This document shows positions 1-11,000 of a DNA stretch of 64,000 nucleotides, piece by piece. Position numbers and translations under genes: made by a program. The stretch comes from a bacterium (lineage in GTDB: Bacteria > RUG730 > JAAEPJ01). Position 1 is the first letter of the stretch, and the number at the start of each line of letters is the position of its first letter. The DNA is taken from NCBI GenBank assembly GCA_024222485.1, contig JAAEPJ010000494.1, forward strand, positions 17,168 through 81,167, in the 5' to 3' direction. The notes under the pieces were generated by a model, which worked only from the letters and a program-made list of their open reading frames with translations, did not search any database and was not told the origin of the DNA.

Positions 1-71
1 AAAGTGATCGAAGCATATGCCTTTAGTCTGTCTTCATTTTTTAAAAAAATTCTTACTTCCGTAATTTCCAT
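1..71 (-). CDS. spoVG: SpoVG-family regulator, N-terminal part only
   Basis: The first 23 codons of a leftward gene are visible; the rest lies outside the window. The residues begin MEITEVRIFLKNEDRLKAYA, which is the conserved SpoVG N-terminus (family normally about 85-95 aa). SpoVG proteins are small nucleic-acid-binding regulators. A strong GGAGG ribosome binding site lies about 7 bases before the ATG. It follows ispE with a 23-bp gap, and an ispE-spoVG neighbourhood is also known in Firmicutes, so the two are probably co-transcribed. Confidence 0.85.
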   Translation of the reverse strand, partial: MEITEVRIFLKNEDRLKAYASIT

Positions 72-94
72 TTTATCCTCCATAATCTATGCAG

Positions 95-895
95 CTACAA
101 AGTATTCAAATTCCAAACTGAATACTTTTTGTGCTTGTCAGTAAGTTTAATCTTGATGGATTCGGCTGCCTCACTCGAAGAAACAATCCCGAAAACACTA
201 GAACCACTCCCAGACATTAAAGCAGCCTCTGCTCCTAGAGTAATTATTTCTTTCTTTATTTTTTTTACTTTAGGAACTGCTTTAAAAATGCTATCTTCAA
301 ATTTATTAAAAAGATAAGTTATGCTACACTTTTTCTTTGATGTTGTCAACTCTAAATTCAAGTTTTTATAAGCATCTTTAGTCGAGATATGCATGTCAGG
401 ATAAACTAAAATAATGTTTTGTTTTTGATAACTTCCGATAGGTGTTAGTTTAGTCCCAATGCCTTCTGCAAGCATTCTTCCTCCAAAGATAAAAAATGGG
501 ACATCCGCTCCAAGTGCACTAAGGTTTAAACGGGAAATATCTAAGTGCCAAAGCTTTGCCAAAGCTTTAACCGTTGCTGCAGCATCGCTTGATCCTCCAC
601 CGAGTCCAGCACCAACAGGGATATTTTTTTTAAGAGAGATATTTACTCCCTCGGTTATTCCAAATGTTTTACGCACTAGCTTACAAGCACGAAAAATAAG
701 GTTATTGCTAGCGACAGGAATAGCAAAGGGCCCCGTTATTTTTAATCTAATTTCTCCAGAGCCATTAGGAATAATTTCTAACTCATCAGCTAAAGAGATT
801 TCTTGGATTACGGTTTTAATATTATGATAACCGTCAGACCTTTTAGATAGGATATCTAGGTAAAGATTTATTTTTGCATTAGCTTTTACTTTCAT
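95..895 (-). CDS. ispE: 4-diphosphocytidyl-2-C-methyl-D-erythritol kinase
   Basis: This is a cytosolic GHMP-family kinase that phosphorylates CDP-ME in the MEP pathway of isoprenoid synthesis. The 266-aa product has the family N-terminus (KANAKINLYLDI), the ATP-binding glycine-rich loop PVGAGLGGGSSDAAA near residues 90-105, and the C-terminal GHMP motif SGSGSSVFGI near residue 230. Length is slightly short of the usual 280-300 aa but all motifs are present. The start codon overlaps the end of the upstream TPR gene by 17 bp and spoVG follows 23 bp downstream, so the three genes look like one leftward operon. Confidence 0.93.
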   Translation of the reverse strand: MKVKANAKINLYLDILSKRSDGYHNIKTVIQEISLADELEIIPNGSGEIRLKITGPFAIPVASNNLIFRACKLVRKTFGITEGVNISLKKNIPVGAGLGGGSSDAAATVKALAKLWHLDISRLNLSALGADVPFFIFGGRMLAEGIGTKLTPIGSYQKQNIILVYPDMHISTKDAYKNLNLELTTSKKKCSITYLFNKFEDSIFKAVPKVKKIKKEIITLGAEAALMSGSGSSVFGIVSSSEAAESIKIKLTDKHKKYSVWNLNTL

Positions 896-2483
896 TGAAT
901 ACCTTAAGCTTTTCAGTTAGCTCTGATTTTTCTTTAAAGTTATATTGGAAATCAAGGTACTTAATATTTATTTCCTCTTGGTTGATAATCATTTGGACAG
1001 GTAAATTAAATCCTTTTTTTGTTTTTTTAAAAAACAACTTAGCTTCAGGGGATTGAATAGAGGTAACATTTAAGTATTGATCCGTTATAATTTTATAGTT
1101 TTGGCTTTGTGTAATAAGGCGGATAAAGTGTCCAAGAAATTTATGTTTTTTAAGCTCATTGCTGGAAAGTTCTAAAATTTGATTAGGAATGTTTTTTCTT
1201 TGGAAAATTTTAATTTTGATTCCTTCTTCATGGTTATAGTCTAGTTTTAAGATGATAGAGCCAAACTCTTGTGCGCTTTTAATTTTTAGCTTGGCATCAA
1301 AATATATTCTGGACAGAACTTTTAAATATTGCTTATCTTTATTTTTTATTTTATTTTTGGAAAATTTTAATAGTTTTATATTTTGAAGATAGATTCTTTC
1401 TACTTCGAGCATTTCTTTTACCAAAAAACTATAATTACTTTGATTTTTTGTGTTGAGATGCATGAATTTAATGGCATTTTTAAAATCATCTAGCAGAAAA
1501 TAGCGAATAGCAAGATAGAAATTAACTTCTTTATTTTTTGGATTTTTTTTATGCAGTTTTTTTAAAATTCTCAAGGATTTTTTTGGATTAAAATGATCAT
1601 AATAATAAGATAGTTTTAAAGGGTTTTTCTGATATTTTACTGCTTTTTTAAAGTTTTTGTTGATGGCATAGATTTCTGCAAGGTTTTCATGAATCGTTTT
1701 ATCGTTTTTGATGTTTTGTAATAGTGAAAATGCTTTATCGTATTTTTTAGCCAGAAAGGCTTTTTGCCCAAGTCTTTTATACGTTAAATCTTTAGTTGTA
1801 GTATCCGGTTCTAGTTCTAAAATTTTATTATAGTAGAAGTCTGCATTAATAGGTAAGATATCTTCATAAAGGTTGGCAATATACCACCAAATAATGTTTT
1901 TGTAGGCAGAATGTTGTTCTAAATTTTTTAAGTAGTTAATTGTTTTTAATGCATAGTCATCGCTACTTTCTTCAAAAAACCAGATCATTTTTGCTTCGAA
2001 AGGCTTCTCAAGATAAGCTTTTTTGAACATTTTAAGAGCTTTTTTAGGATGTCCTTGCTCGTAATAAGCAATACCCTTTAAAAAATTTTGTCCTGTTACT
2101 AAGTTAAGATAGCTAAGGGCTGCTTCATAATTATTAAGAGCAATAGAGAGATATCCTAGCATTGTTAAAGTTTCTGGATCACTCCCTTTAACAATAGAAC
2201 AACCATATTGATATGCTTTATTGAGGTTTCCTGCCTTGACCAAAGAGAAAAAATAATTTTTTTGAAAAGTTTTATTATTTGGAAAACGATCGATTAAATT
2301 TTCATAAGAAAGCTGATTCGCTGAAGCTTGGTAGGAATAATCAGAAATAATTTTTTTAATAAAGGAGGAGTAAATATTTTTCTCAGTCAGATGTTTTGCT
2401 TTTTTAGCACTGATAGTGATATTAGCATTTAAAAATGTCAAACAAATAAATAAACTTATAAAAAATGCAATTATATTTCTCAT
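879..2483 (-). CDS. secreted or periplasmic TPR-repeat protein
   Basis: A 534-aa protein of unknown specific function. It starts with an N-terminal hydrophobic signal segment (FFISLFICLTFL after MRNIIA). Degenerate tetratricopeptide repeats follow through most of the length, for example SYENLIDRFPNNKTF, PKKALKMFKKAYLEKPF and YDKAFSLLQNI; it is very rich in Lys, Phe and Tyr. TPR arrays are protein-protein interaction scaffolds, and here it probably acts outside the inner membrane. I chose the ATG at 2483, which begins exactly at the signal peptide; a TTG six codons upstream is the alternative start. Its 3' end overlaps ispE by 17 bp, implying translational coupling. Confidence 0.75.
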   Translation of the reverse strand: MRNIIAFFISLFICLTFLNANITISAKKAKHLTEKNIYSSFIKKIISDYSYQASANQLSYENLIDRFPNNKTFQKNYFFSLVKAGNLNKAYQYGCSIVKGSDPETLTMLGYLSIALNNYEAALSYLNLVTGQNFLKGIAYYEQGHPKKALKMFKKAYLEKPFEAKMIWFFEESSDDYALKTINYLKNLEQHSAYKNIIWWYIANLYEDILPINADFYYNKILELEPDTTTKDLTYKRLGQKAFLAKKYDKAFSLLQNIKNDKTIHENLAEIYAINKNFKKAVKYQKNPLKLSYYYDHFNPKKSLRILKKLHKKNPKNKEVNFYLAIRYFLLDDFKNAIKFMHLNTKNQSNYSFLVKEMLEVERIYLQNIKLLKFSKNKIKNKDKQYLKVLSRIYFDAKLKIKSAQEFGSIILKLDYNHEEGIKIKIFQRKNIPNQILELSSNELKKHKFLGHFIRLITQSQNYKIITDQYLNVTSIQSPEAKLFFKKTKKGFNLPVQMIINQEEINIKYLDFQYNFKEKSELTEKLKVFNESKS

Positions 2484-2736
2484 AAAATTAATAACCCTCA
2501 ATTAATTTAGAAAATTTTTTACTTTATAAATTAAAATATTTTACAAAATAATCAGAAAATTACGATTAAAATTTTAATTAAATATCCTTAAAGGCATAAA
2601 TTAAAGTGATTAGGTATCTGGGGTTTCCCTAAAATACTTGGATTTCAGTAATGTTTTTAGGTTCTAGTCAATAATTATGGTTTTTATGAGAAAAATCTTT
2701 AGTTATTCCTTGGAAATAATCATCAAAATAGACTTA

Positions 2737-2764
2737 TATATATAAGCAAATATATATAAGCAAA
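2737..2764. repeat. 14-bp tandem duplication
   Basis: TATATATAAGCAAA occurs twice without a gap, at 2737-2750 and 2751-2764. It lies about 100 bp upstream of the accB-like promoter; it may be simple AT-rich slippage or a double protein-binding site. Confidence 0.7.
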
Positions 2765-2853
2765 ATCAATGTTTGAGTTCTAAGGTATTTGTTTTGGTAA
2801 TATTTTTGTTAAGTTAATGATTGTTTTATACTTAAAAGATTTGATAAGCTATA

Positions 2854-2881
2854 TTGACAAAAGTAGCGAATATTTTATAAT
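2854..2881 (+). promoter_or_regulatory. sigma-70-like promoter of the accB-like gene
   Basis: TTGACA at 2854-2859 and TATAAT at 2876-2881 are perfect consensus hexamers separated by 16 bp. They face the accB-like gene, whose ATG is 66 bp downstream of the -10 element. Confidence 0.8.
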
Positions 2882-2947
2882 TATTTTTTAGTAATTTAGA
2901 TAGACAGTTTTTTTTCTAGTTTCTAGGTGAAAAAATGGAGGATAAAT

Positions 2948-3358
2948 ATGGAGACTAAAAGAATTGAGAAATTTTTTGAACTTTTAAAGGATACGGATAT
3001 TAAAGAACTTTGTTGGGAGAAATCAGGTCTTAAATTACGGATGAAGCGTGCAAATATTTGTGAGCTTTCCAATGAACCAGCACTTGAGTGTGAGGAGTCA
3101 TCCACTCTTGATGTTTTTGATCAAGAAATTGTTAAATCAAAATTTGTTGGAAGTTTTGCCGATACTAACGGTCGGAATAAAGTTGAAGTTAAGGTTGGAG
3201 ACCGTGTGCATAATGGACAGCTTTTAGGCTATATTGAAGCTATGAATATTTTTAAAGAGATTGCTTCGGATTTCTCAGGGATAGTCAAAAAGGTCAAAGT
3301 TAATAATAAAGATCATGTTGAGTATTCTCAAGAATTATTTTTGATTGATATCAAGTAG
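2948..3358 (+). CDS. biotin carboxyl carrier-like protein lacking the biotinyl lysine
   Basis: The 136-aa product has the architecture of the biotin carboxyl carrier protein of acetyl-CoA carboxylase. There is an N-terminal charged helix (IEKFFELLKDTDIKELCWEK), a linker, then a C-terminal biotinyl/lipoyl fold (VGDRVHNGQLLGYIEAMN, SGIVKKVKVNNKDHVEYSQ). In the biotinylation motif EAM-K the lysine codon is replaced by AAT (Asn), so the sequence reads EAMNIF. As written it cannot be biotinylated at the normal site. No accC follows; lysS is next. The ATG at 2948 is chosen because GGAGG lies at 2937-2941; a GTG at 2927 is in frame but less well placed. It may be a second, non-canonical carrier or a decaying accB. 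Confidence 0.78.
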   Translation: METKRIEKFFELLKDTDIKELCWEKSGLKLRMKRANICELSNEPALECEESSTLDVFDQEIVKSKFVGSFADTNGRNKVEVKVGDRVHNGQLLGYIEAMNIFKEIASDFSGIVKKVKVNNKDHVEYSQELFLIDIK

Positions 3359-3466
3359 TGAATTAAGATCATTTTTAATCGGTTATGGATTTTTGAAAAT
3401 TATCGTAGACTGGAAAGGTAATTTTTTATTACTTATAATTTTTTTTAGAATAAGGGAAGTTTTATT

Positions 3467-4954
3467 ATGGAGAAAATAGATAATTTAAAAAGGCAAAGAA
3501 TTGAAAAGCTAGAGCGTATTAAGGAGTTAGGTGTTAATCCCTACCCTACTAAGTTTGAACGAACAGGCTTTGTAAAAGACTTTAAAGCTGATTTTAAAGA
3601 TAAGAAAAATGTTAAGGTTGCGGGTCGTATAGTTTCTTTGCGTAAAATGGGCAAAGCAGCATTTTTTAATGTTAAAGATTTCTCAGGTAGAATGCAGGTT
3701 TATATTCAGCGTGAAGCCGTTGGTGAGGAAAACTTTAAGCTTTTTAAGTGTTTGGATATTGGTGATTTTATTGGTGTTTCTGGCTATTTATTTTTAACAA
3801 AAACAGCAGAAAAAAGTATTCATGCAGAAGAGATTAAAGTTTTAACAAAATCATTAAAAGCTTTGCCTATTGTCAAGGAAAAAGAAACTCTAACAGGCGA
3901 AAAAATTAAGTATGATGAGGTTAGCGATATTGAATTCCGTTATAGGCAGCGTTATGTTGACCTTAATATTAATGAAGGTTCTTTAGAGGTTTTTAAGAAG
4001 CGCAGTAAGATTATTTCTTTTCTTAGAAACTATTTATTGAATGTGGACTTTTTAGAGGTCGAAACACCGGTGATGCAGCCACTTTGTGGGGGAGCTGCCG
4101 CAAAGCCATTTGAGACATACCATAATGCACTTAGTATGCCATTATTTTTGCGTATTGCACCAGAGCTTTATCTTAAGCGGATTATGGTTGGTGGTGCTGA
4201 CCGTGTGTTTGAGATAGGGCGGAATTTTAGGAATGAAGGGATTTCTACAAAACATAATCCAGAATTCACGATGCTTGAACTATATCAAGCTTATGCTGAT
4301 TATTATGATATGATGGATCTTACAGAATCATTGATTACAGACTGTTTAAAAGTTATTAATCATGGTGAAACCTTACTTAATTACGGTGAGCATGAAATAG
4401 ATTTTTCAAATTGGACACGGATTAAGATGGAAGATCTGTTTGTGAAATATGCGGGTATTGATTTTAGTTTAATTAATAATTTAGCAGGAATTAAGAAAGA
4501 AGCAGATCGCCTTGGTGTTAAGTATGAAGATGACACAACTTCTCAGAAAATTTATGATCATATCTTTGAAGAGAAAATTGAGCATAGACTGATTAATCCT
4601 ACGATAGTTTATGATTTTCCTAAAGCTTGGTCCCCTCTTGCCAAAGAAAATTTTCATAACCCATTGATTGCAGAGCGTTTTGAAGTGTTTATTGCTGCTC
4701 GTGAGATTGGGAATGCTTATTCAGAGCTTAATAACCCTCTAGATCAAAAATTGCGTATGGAAGAACAGGCTCAGGCTAAAGAGCTTGGTGATGACGAAGC
4801 TTGTGACGTAGATTATGATTACATTAGAGCTCTTGAGTATGGCATGGCCCCTTGTGGTGGATTGGGGATTGGAGTTGATCGTTTGGTCATGCTTTTTACT
4901 AACTCTCAGTCCATTCGAGATGTTATTTTATTTCCGCATTTAAAAAAAGAATAA
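3467..4954 (+). CDS. lysS: lysyl-tRNA synthetase, class II
   Basis: Cytosolic enzyme charging tRNA-Lys. The 495-aa length is typical. An N-terminal OB-fold anticodon-binding domain (about residues 55-150, VAGRIVSLRKMGKAAFFNV) precedes the class II catalytic core. Motif 1 is around FLEVETPVMQP, the lysine site loop is GGAAAKPFETYHNAL, motif 2 is FEIGRNFRNEGISTKHNPEF, and motif 3 is GLGIGVDRLVML near the C-terminus. An AAGGGAAG ribosome binding site precedes the ATG. It follows the accB-like gene by 108 bp in the same direction and may share its promoter. Confidence 0.97.
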   Translation: MEKIDNLKRQRIEKLERIKELGVNPYPTKFERTGFVKDFKADFKDKKNVKVAGRIVSLRKMGKAAFFNVKDFSGRMQVYIQREAVGEENFKLFKCLDIGDFIGVSGYLFLTKTAEKSIHAEEIKVLTKSLKALPIVKEKETLTGEKIKYDEVSDIEFRYRQRYVDLNINEGSLEVFKKRSKIISFLRNYLLNVDFLEVETPVMQPLCGGAAAKPFETYHNALSMPLFLRIAPELYLKRIMVGGADRVFEIGRNFRNEGISTKHNPEFTMLELYQAYADYYDMMDLTESLITDCLKVINHGETLLNYGEHEIDFSNWTRIKMEDLFVKYAGIDFSLINNLAGIKKEADRLGVKYEDDTTSQKIYDHIFEEKIEHRLINPTIVYDFPKAWSPLAKENFHNPLIAERFEVFIAAREIGNAYSELNNPLDQKLRMEEQAQAKELGDDEACDVDYDYIRALEYGMAPCGGLGIGVDRLVMLFTNSQSIRDVILFPHLKKE

Positions 4955-5034
4955 TAAAAACTAATCGTTTTAGTTTGAAACTAAAATATTGTTGAAAGGT
5001 GGATGTCTGTTTATTAGGAATAAAAGGAGACGAA

Positions 5035-8000
5035 ATGATCTGTAATAAACCTAAGTATTATTTTTCTTTTTTGATGAAAAAAATTAGTTTAATTCTTTGT
5101 TTCTCTTTGTTGATTCTAAACATGAATAATTTTGTTTATGCCAAAGAAGCTTCTTCAGCAATTAAGGAAACTTCTCTTATTCTTCCGGATACTATGGGGA
5201 AAATAGTTGCAGTTTTTCAAGGACAAACCAATAAAAAAGTATATTTAATTAATGATTTACATTGTCATTATCAAGTTCAAGCTAATATTGCAGATTTTTT
5301 AGATTTCCTTGATGATACTCATCCTCAAGGTTTACTGATTGGAGTTGAGGGAAATAGCGGGCTGATTGATAATAATCGATTTAAGTTTATGCCTGATGGT
5401 AGACTTAAAAACAAAGTTATGGATACCCTGTTAAAAAAAGGCTTAATCACTGGCTGGGAAAAATATGCCGATAAGAATAAGTCCGCATTTATTTATGGGA
5501 TAGAAGACTCCCCTCTTTATCAAAATAATTTTAACCAACTTTACCAAAATTTAACTTATTATGATTTTATTGCTGATTTAAAGAATAAAGTTACAGATAT
5601 TATGAATAGTGGTAGCCGTTTGCTTTTTTCTCAACCTATTAAAGATTTAGAGCAGCAAAAACTTTTATATGAAAGAGGTGAGATAAGTTTTGATGACTGG
5701 ATTGATATTCTTCTCGCAGCAAAAAAGGAAGTAAAGGTTGACTTTAATACTACAAACCTTGAGCTTGTTTCTGAAAGTAGTAAAATAAAAAAAATACTTG
5801 ATTATGAGGTTTTATATGTAGAGGTAGGAGACTTTATTAAAAAACTTTACCCTTATTTAAAAAAACGAGAAAAAGAAAACCTTACTAGATTAAAAACAAA
5901 AAACATCCAAGAATATTATCGTTATGTTGGAAAGCTACTTCAAAATAAGCAGATTAGAATTTCTCGTAATTATTATCAATTCTCTAAGTATTTAAAGCTG
6001 TTATCATTAGAGGAAAAACTTAATTATTTCTTGATAACAGAAGAAAGCAGTGAACTCTATTATGAAATTAAGAAAAATAGTCAGATAGGACATAGTAAAG
6101 AATTAGTATATTGTCAAAGGTATTTGGATTTAATGACCCGTTATTCGCGTAATGAAACGACTGAAAGAGAAAGCGAGCTTTGGGAAGCCGAAGAGCTAGT
6201 TTTTTTTGATAGATTGCTTAAACTTAGTAAGCAAATAAGTTTAGAAGATTATTTAACTTCTAACCGGCAGACAGTCGAAAAAATAGTAAGCGGAATGCAG
6301 AAATTTTATCGTTATGTAAACCAAAGAAATGCTGTAATGGTAAGGAACTTGCTTGAACAAATGGATGCTCAAAATATAGCAGATTCCGTCTTAATCGTCG
6401 GTGGCTATCATAGCAAAAAAATTAAACTAATTTTACGAGCAAAAGGTATCAGTTATGAAGAAATACTCGTTAATACTTTGGCAAATACAGAGAGTATTGT
6501 AGATATTAAAAAGGCTTATATCGAGAGAATTAAAGAACAAGGAATATGGGCGGGCCTTTCTCCTTTTAATGGTACTCCACAGCTATTAATGAAGTTAACC
6601 TACCTTGCTGTCTCCATCCTTAGTGATGCAACCCTCCGGATGAAAGTTTCAAATTTGATAGGAGAGATGCTAAATAATGAAACAATCAACCTTAAAAGTT
6701 TACAGAAATGGGAAAAAAGTAAATATTATAGTCAGTTACAAGATTTATTAAGCTCGGGTAATGTTGCTGAGCAAAATAAAAATGACTTAATCAACGCTAT
6801 TGTTGGGTTATTTAAAGTTTCATCGGAAGTATTTGGGGCTTTGCCTTCTATTATTGGTTCAGCAATTGAAAATTTTGAGAAGTTAAATCTGGAAGTATTG
6901 AAATTATCGGAAGAAATAATGAAGAAATTATTAATCAAAGATAATTCTTTGTTAAAAAATAAAATGGTGTTAATTCCTAAACAGTCGTTAGATAAGAAAT
7001 TTATAGATAAAAGTGGAATTAAAAAAGGATCTTTAAATCTTTCATCTCTCCAAAGTACTGTTGCTAATATTAGAGCAGAGCTGAAAACATTGAAGTATTA
7101 TAATAAGATGGATAATGTCCAAAAAGCAAAAGTTGAAGCTAATGTTTTGGACGAAGTAACATTAGAGGCTTACCTAAAAAGGGAAATTTCTAAAGATTTA
7201 GGACATAAAATAGCTAAAGAGGAAAGTATCTATAATTATCTTGATTTATTTAAGATGCAAGGTGAGAAAAATAAGAATAATGCGACAATGAAGGTGTTAA
7301 ATGGTCGGCTTGTTTTATATTGTGGTTCTAATATTGTTAAGAGTATTTCAGCAAACTCAAATTTAGACTCTATCATTAACAAAGTAGAGTTTTTATTATG
7401 TCATGAGGGGACTGAACGTCATAAGATAATTGAGTTAGAGATGTCGCCAGAAGCTGCGCATCAAGCAGTTTTAGCGGAGGATTTTCATCGGCAGTCTTTT
7501 TATCACGCTTTTCCTGCGTTTACAGATTATGTTAATAGTGAGGCGCATTTTAAAGAGGAAAATATGGCATGGGAAGCAATCCATGAATATTATATTGCAG
7601 AATATTACTATAAAGGAATAGACGCATACCAGGAAGATAACTATCTAGAAGCAAGCAATTTTTTTGGAGAAATCATTCCCAATGATAAGGATCTCGATAT
7701 TGTTTTTTCCCAAGATAATCAACATTTAGGTGTATTGATGAAAATGTTTGAAGTTATCCTTGCAATGCGGGGTAATCCTTATATTATTGACAATGATATT
7801 CAGATGTCTGCTGATATTTTGAATGTGGTCATTTCTGAGCTAAAGAATTTTTTCTTTAATAATATTGGTAATAATGTTGTTGATCTTATAAAAATTCCTT
7901 TATATCAGTATTTAAGGGATAGTTTTTTTAAAGAGTCTTTTGTTATTAAAATGCAGTATTTTTTTACTATGTTCAAAGTAGAGGTTTTCAAGTATGAGGA

Positions 8001-11000
8001 TTTCACTGATCAGGCCAGTCAAGTGAAAAGTATTGTATTTTTATATGTTGTATTGTCTATTATTTTGGATTTTTATAAGGATGATTCAGATGATCGTTTT
8101 TCATCTCAACTTACAGCATTAAATGATCATTTAGGTACTATTAATAAATGGGTTTATGATTTAAACAGAAGGGTGGATGCAGATAATACAGAGTTACAAC
8201 GGGTTTTGGGATGGTGCCAAAAATTGCAAGATTCCCTTGTGATAAAAATTAATCTAATATATCAATCTCAGACTTTGGTGGATCCAGGTGTTCAACAAAA
8301 TAATTCGAAAAATCAAAGTTCTTTAGTGGTTCATAAATATCAAGGAAATAGCAGTAATTTAGTTGAAATAAAGAGCCAAGATACAGGTGGCTCTAGCGAT
8401 GATATTAAAGTCGAAAATGAGGAGTATTCATTAGAGAATGGTTATAACGACCTTAAAAGTAACTTATTCGGTGAAATAGAAGAGAAGAAATTCGATATAG
8501 TCTCGACCAAATCTTATCAAGAATTAATGATTATTTCACAGGCGAATCATGGAGGTTTATATTTATTAACTCTGTTAAAAATGATAAATACTAATTATAA
8601 AAAAACGCCGACTACTGTTTTAGAGTGGCAAGAGGTAGTATTTTATTTGATACTCCTTGATATTTTTCTTAAACTTCCCTTAAATGATATAGAAAGTATT
8701 AATAATAAAGTGAGCGCAGATATCCGCTCACATAATTTGTTTCTTGATTTCAATAATCCTAGTTCAGTTTTTATGATTGATAATGATGATCCATACAGAG
8801 TGATGTTTTTTGCATTGATTGGATCATCTATAATCTCCCTTCAAAAAGAAGAAAAGTTTAGATATTTTATACAAGATTTTTTAAATATTATAAAAAAAGA
8901 TGAAAGTGAAGGGAGCAAGACAAAATTTGTAAGGTTAGATCGTGCGGGTCAAAACTTGTATGATGCTTTATTTCTTGACATAGAGTCTGATGATTTTGAT
9001 TCGAACTCTGAGCCTATATATATCTCTTTGCAAAATTTTTTAAGTCAGAGTAAGTCTTTTCAAGATTTTTTAGTAGGTGTTTGGCAAAGGAGTGTCGCAG
9101 AAGATTTTGATGACAGTGAGGAGGATGTCACGGAATGGAAAAGGATTTTTTTAGGTATGATTTTGTTTCCTCTTCTTATTAATGCCCCGGCTTTTGAGTT
9201 GATGAATGATAACGAAGTTAATTATTTGGAAGACTGGCAGGCAAGAGTTCAAGATTATAAAGCTCTTTTTAACAAGTTTCAAATAACGGTGAAAGAAATG
9301 CTAAAAAAGGCAGTACAGGTTGACCTAAATGAGAATAAGGAAGGTTCGACAGGTAAAAAGCCTTTTCAACGATACTATGGCATATACTTACAATTATTAA
9401 AAAAAGTTAACTCCTTAATTTTTATGGAAATACAGGTCGAAGCCGATGAGGATAGTAAGGCAATAGCAAGTGAGCAGGATAGTATTTTTTATATTATAAA
9501 TAAGTTTACTTATTCACCTAATACAAATGAATCTAAAAGTTCCAGTATTCAAGAAATAAAAGAAGCTAGTTCTAGAAAGAATAATAATGAATCATTAGCT
9601 ATGGATAATGTGAGTACCCTTCAAGAGGAGATTGATAAGGCGTATAGGCTTGAACCTTATATAATTAGTTGTCAATTAGATTCTTATATAAAAAATACTA
9701 TTAATGAGCAAATTTTATTGCTTAATGCTTTAAAAAAAAGTAAGCTATTTCTTAGCAATCTAACTGAAATATCAATAGATAATTTTGTGGAATCTGAGTT
9801 TTTTGTAGAAGAATTTTATAGTAATATATTATTTCTACTTATCTTCTTAAAAAATATGATTGATATCCCTCGAGAAGAAAGGTCTTTTGTATTCTCTGAA
9901 TTTGTGGCGAATTTGTTCAAGGAGAGATTGTTTGATAGGATTGAAGCATATTTAAAGGGAGCTAGATATAAGCTTTTTCAACTAGGTATTCCAGCAAATA
10001 ATGATACTGATTTCCATTATTTTTATCGACACTTTAGCTATTTGATTTTGGTTTCTCAATGGTTTAATAAAATCCACCCTTTGACTTCTTCAAAAGAAGT
10101 TAAGGCTATTAGTAATAGCTATGAGGGGGCATTTAACTCAATCGTACGTGCAAATACTTTAGATTATATGCGTAATCTATTGAGGTCGCATTTTACCTTG
10201 AGTAAAGTTTGGGCTCGTCACGAAAATAAATATTATCAGTATTATCAAGGCTTGCTATCTCAAATATCTTATAAAATGTTACTTGAGTCTAATCAAATAT
10301 ATTTGTCTCAATTATCTAAACTGTTTTATCAGCAGTCTAATAATATGGATTCTCTCCTGTTTTGTATTATGGATCCTAGTAATATTGAGGATGCATATAT
10401 ATATGTAATCTTGAAGAGTTTAGCAAATACTGGATCTTTTTCTTTTTTATGCAATATTTTGCACAGAGAAAAGGAGGTATATCCACATTATGTTTCTTTA
10501 GAAGATCGGTTTCAGAGTACTTTATTTTTATTAATTTTAATTCATGTTTTGCAGGAATATAGTTTGGAAAATCCTAATATAGAGTTCTCTTATTTAAAAT
10601 TTATGCAAGATCTTAAATTTTTTACTGATCTTTTAAGGAAAAACCTGAAGAAAGATCAGAAGCATTTTAATAAAAGTATGCTTTTAGCATATTCTGATGC
10701 ATATGCTAAATTATGCTTGCAATGGCTTAATGAAGTTTGTAATAAACTTCCAAATTATGACACAGCGAAGACCCCTAATAATTTAAAAAAGTTAAAAAGT
10801 AATAAGCAGCGCAAAGGTAATAATAAAAAAAGTAAAGGTAAGTTCAGTAAAAATAAACAATCAGTAGTCAAAGGTAATAATAAGAAGAAAAAAATAAAGA
10901 ATAAAAAAGGTCAAGGTAAGAAAGTTAATCCTAAACACCCCCCTAAAAAACAACTTAATAAAAGTGATAAGACTAAAGTTATTAGAACGGATATGCATAA

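Larger units (their letters stand above)
2484..2947. other. divergent intergenic region
   Basis: This 464-bp AT-rich gap separates the leftward TPR-ispE-spoVG operon from rightward accB-like/lysS. It contains a 14-bp direct repeat (TATATATAAGCAAA) occurring twice back to back at 2737-2764 and a strong sigma-70-type promoter at 2854-2881 facing right. I saw no RNA gene, no small ORF with a convincing ribosome binding site, and no clear leftward promoter. Confidence 0.6.

Noticed and set aside
4999..5034. GTG start giving 12 extra residues on giant protein 1
   Set aside because: The ATG at 5035 has AAAGGAG at the right distance and begins the signal peptide region.
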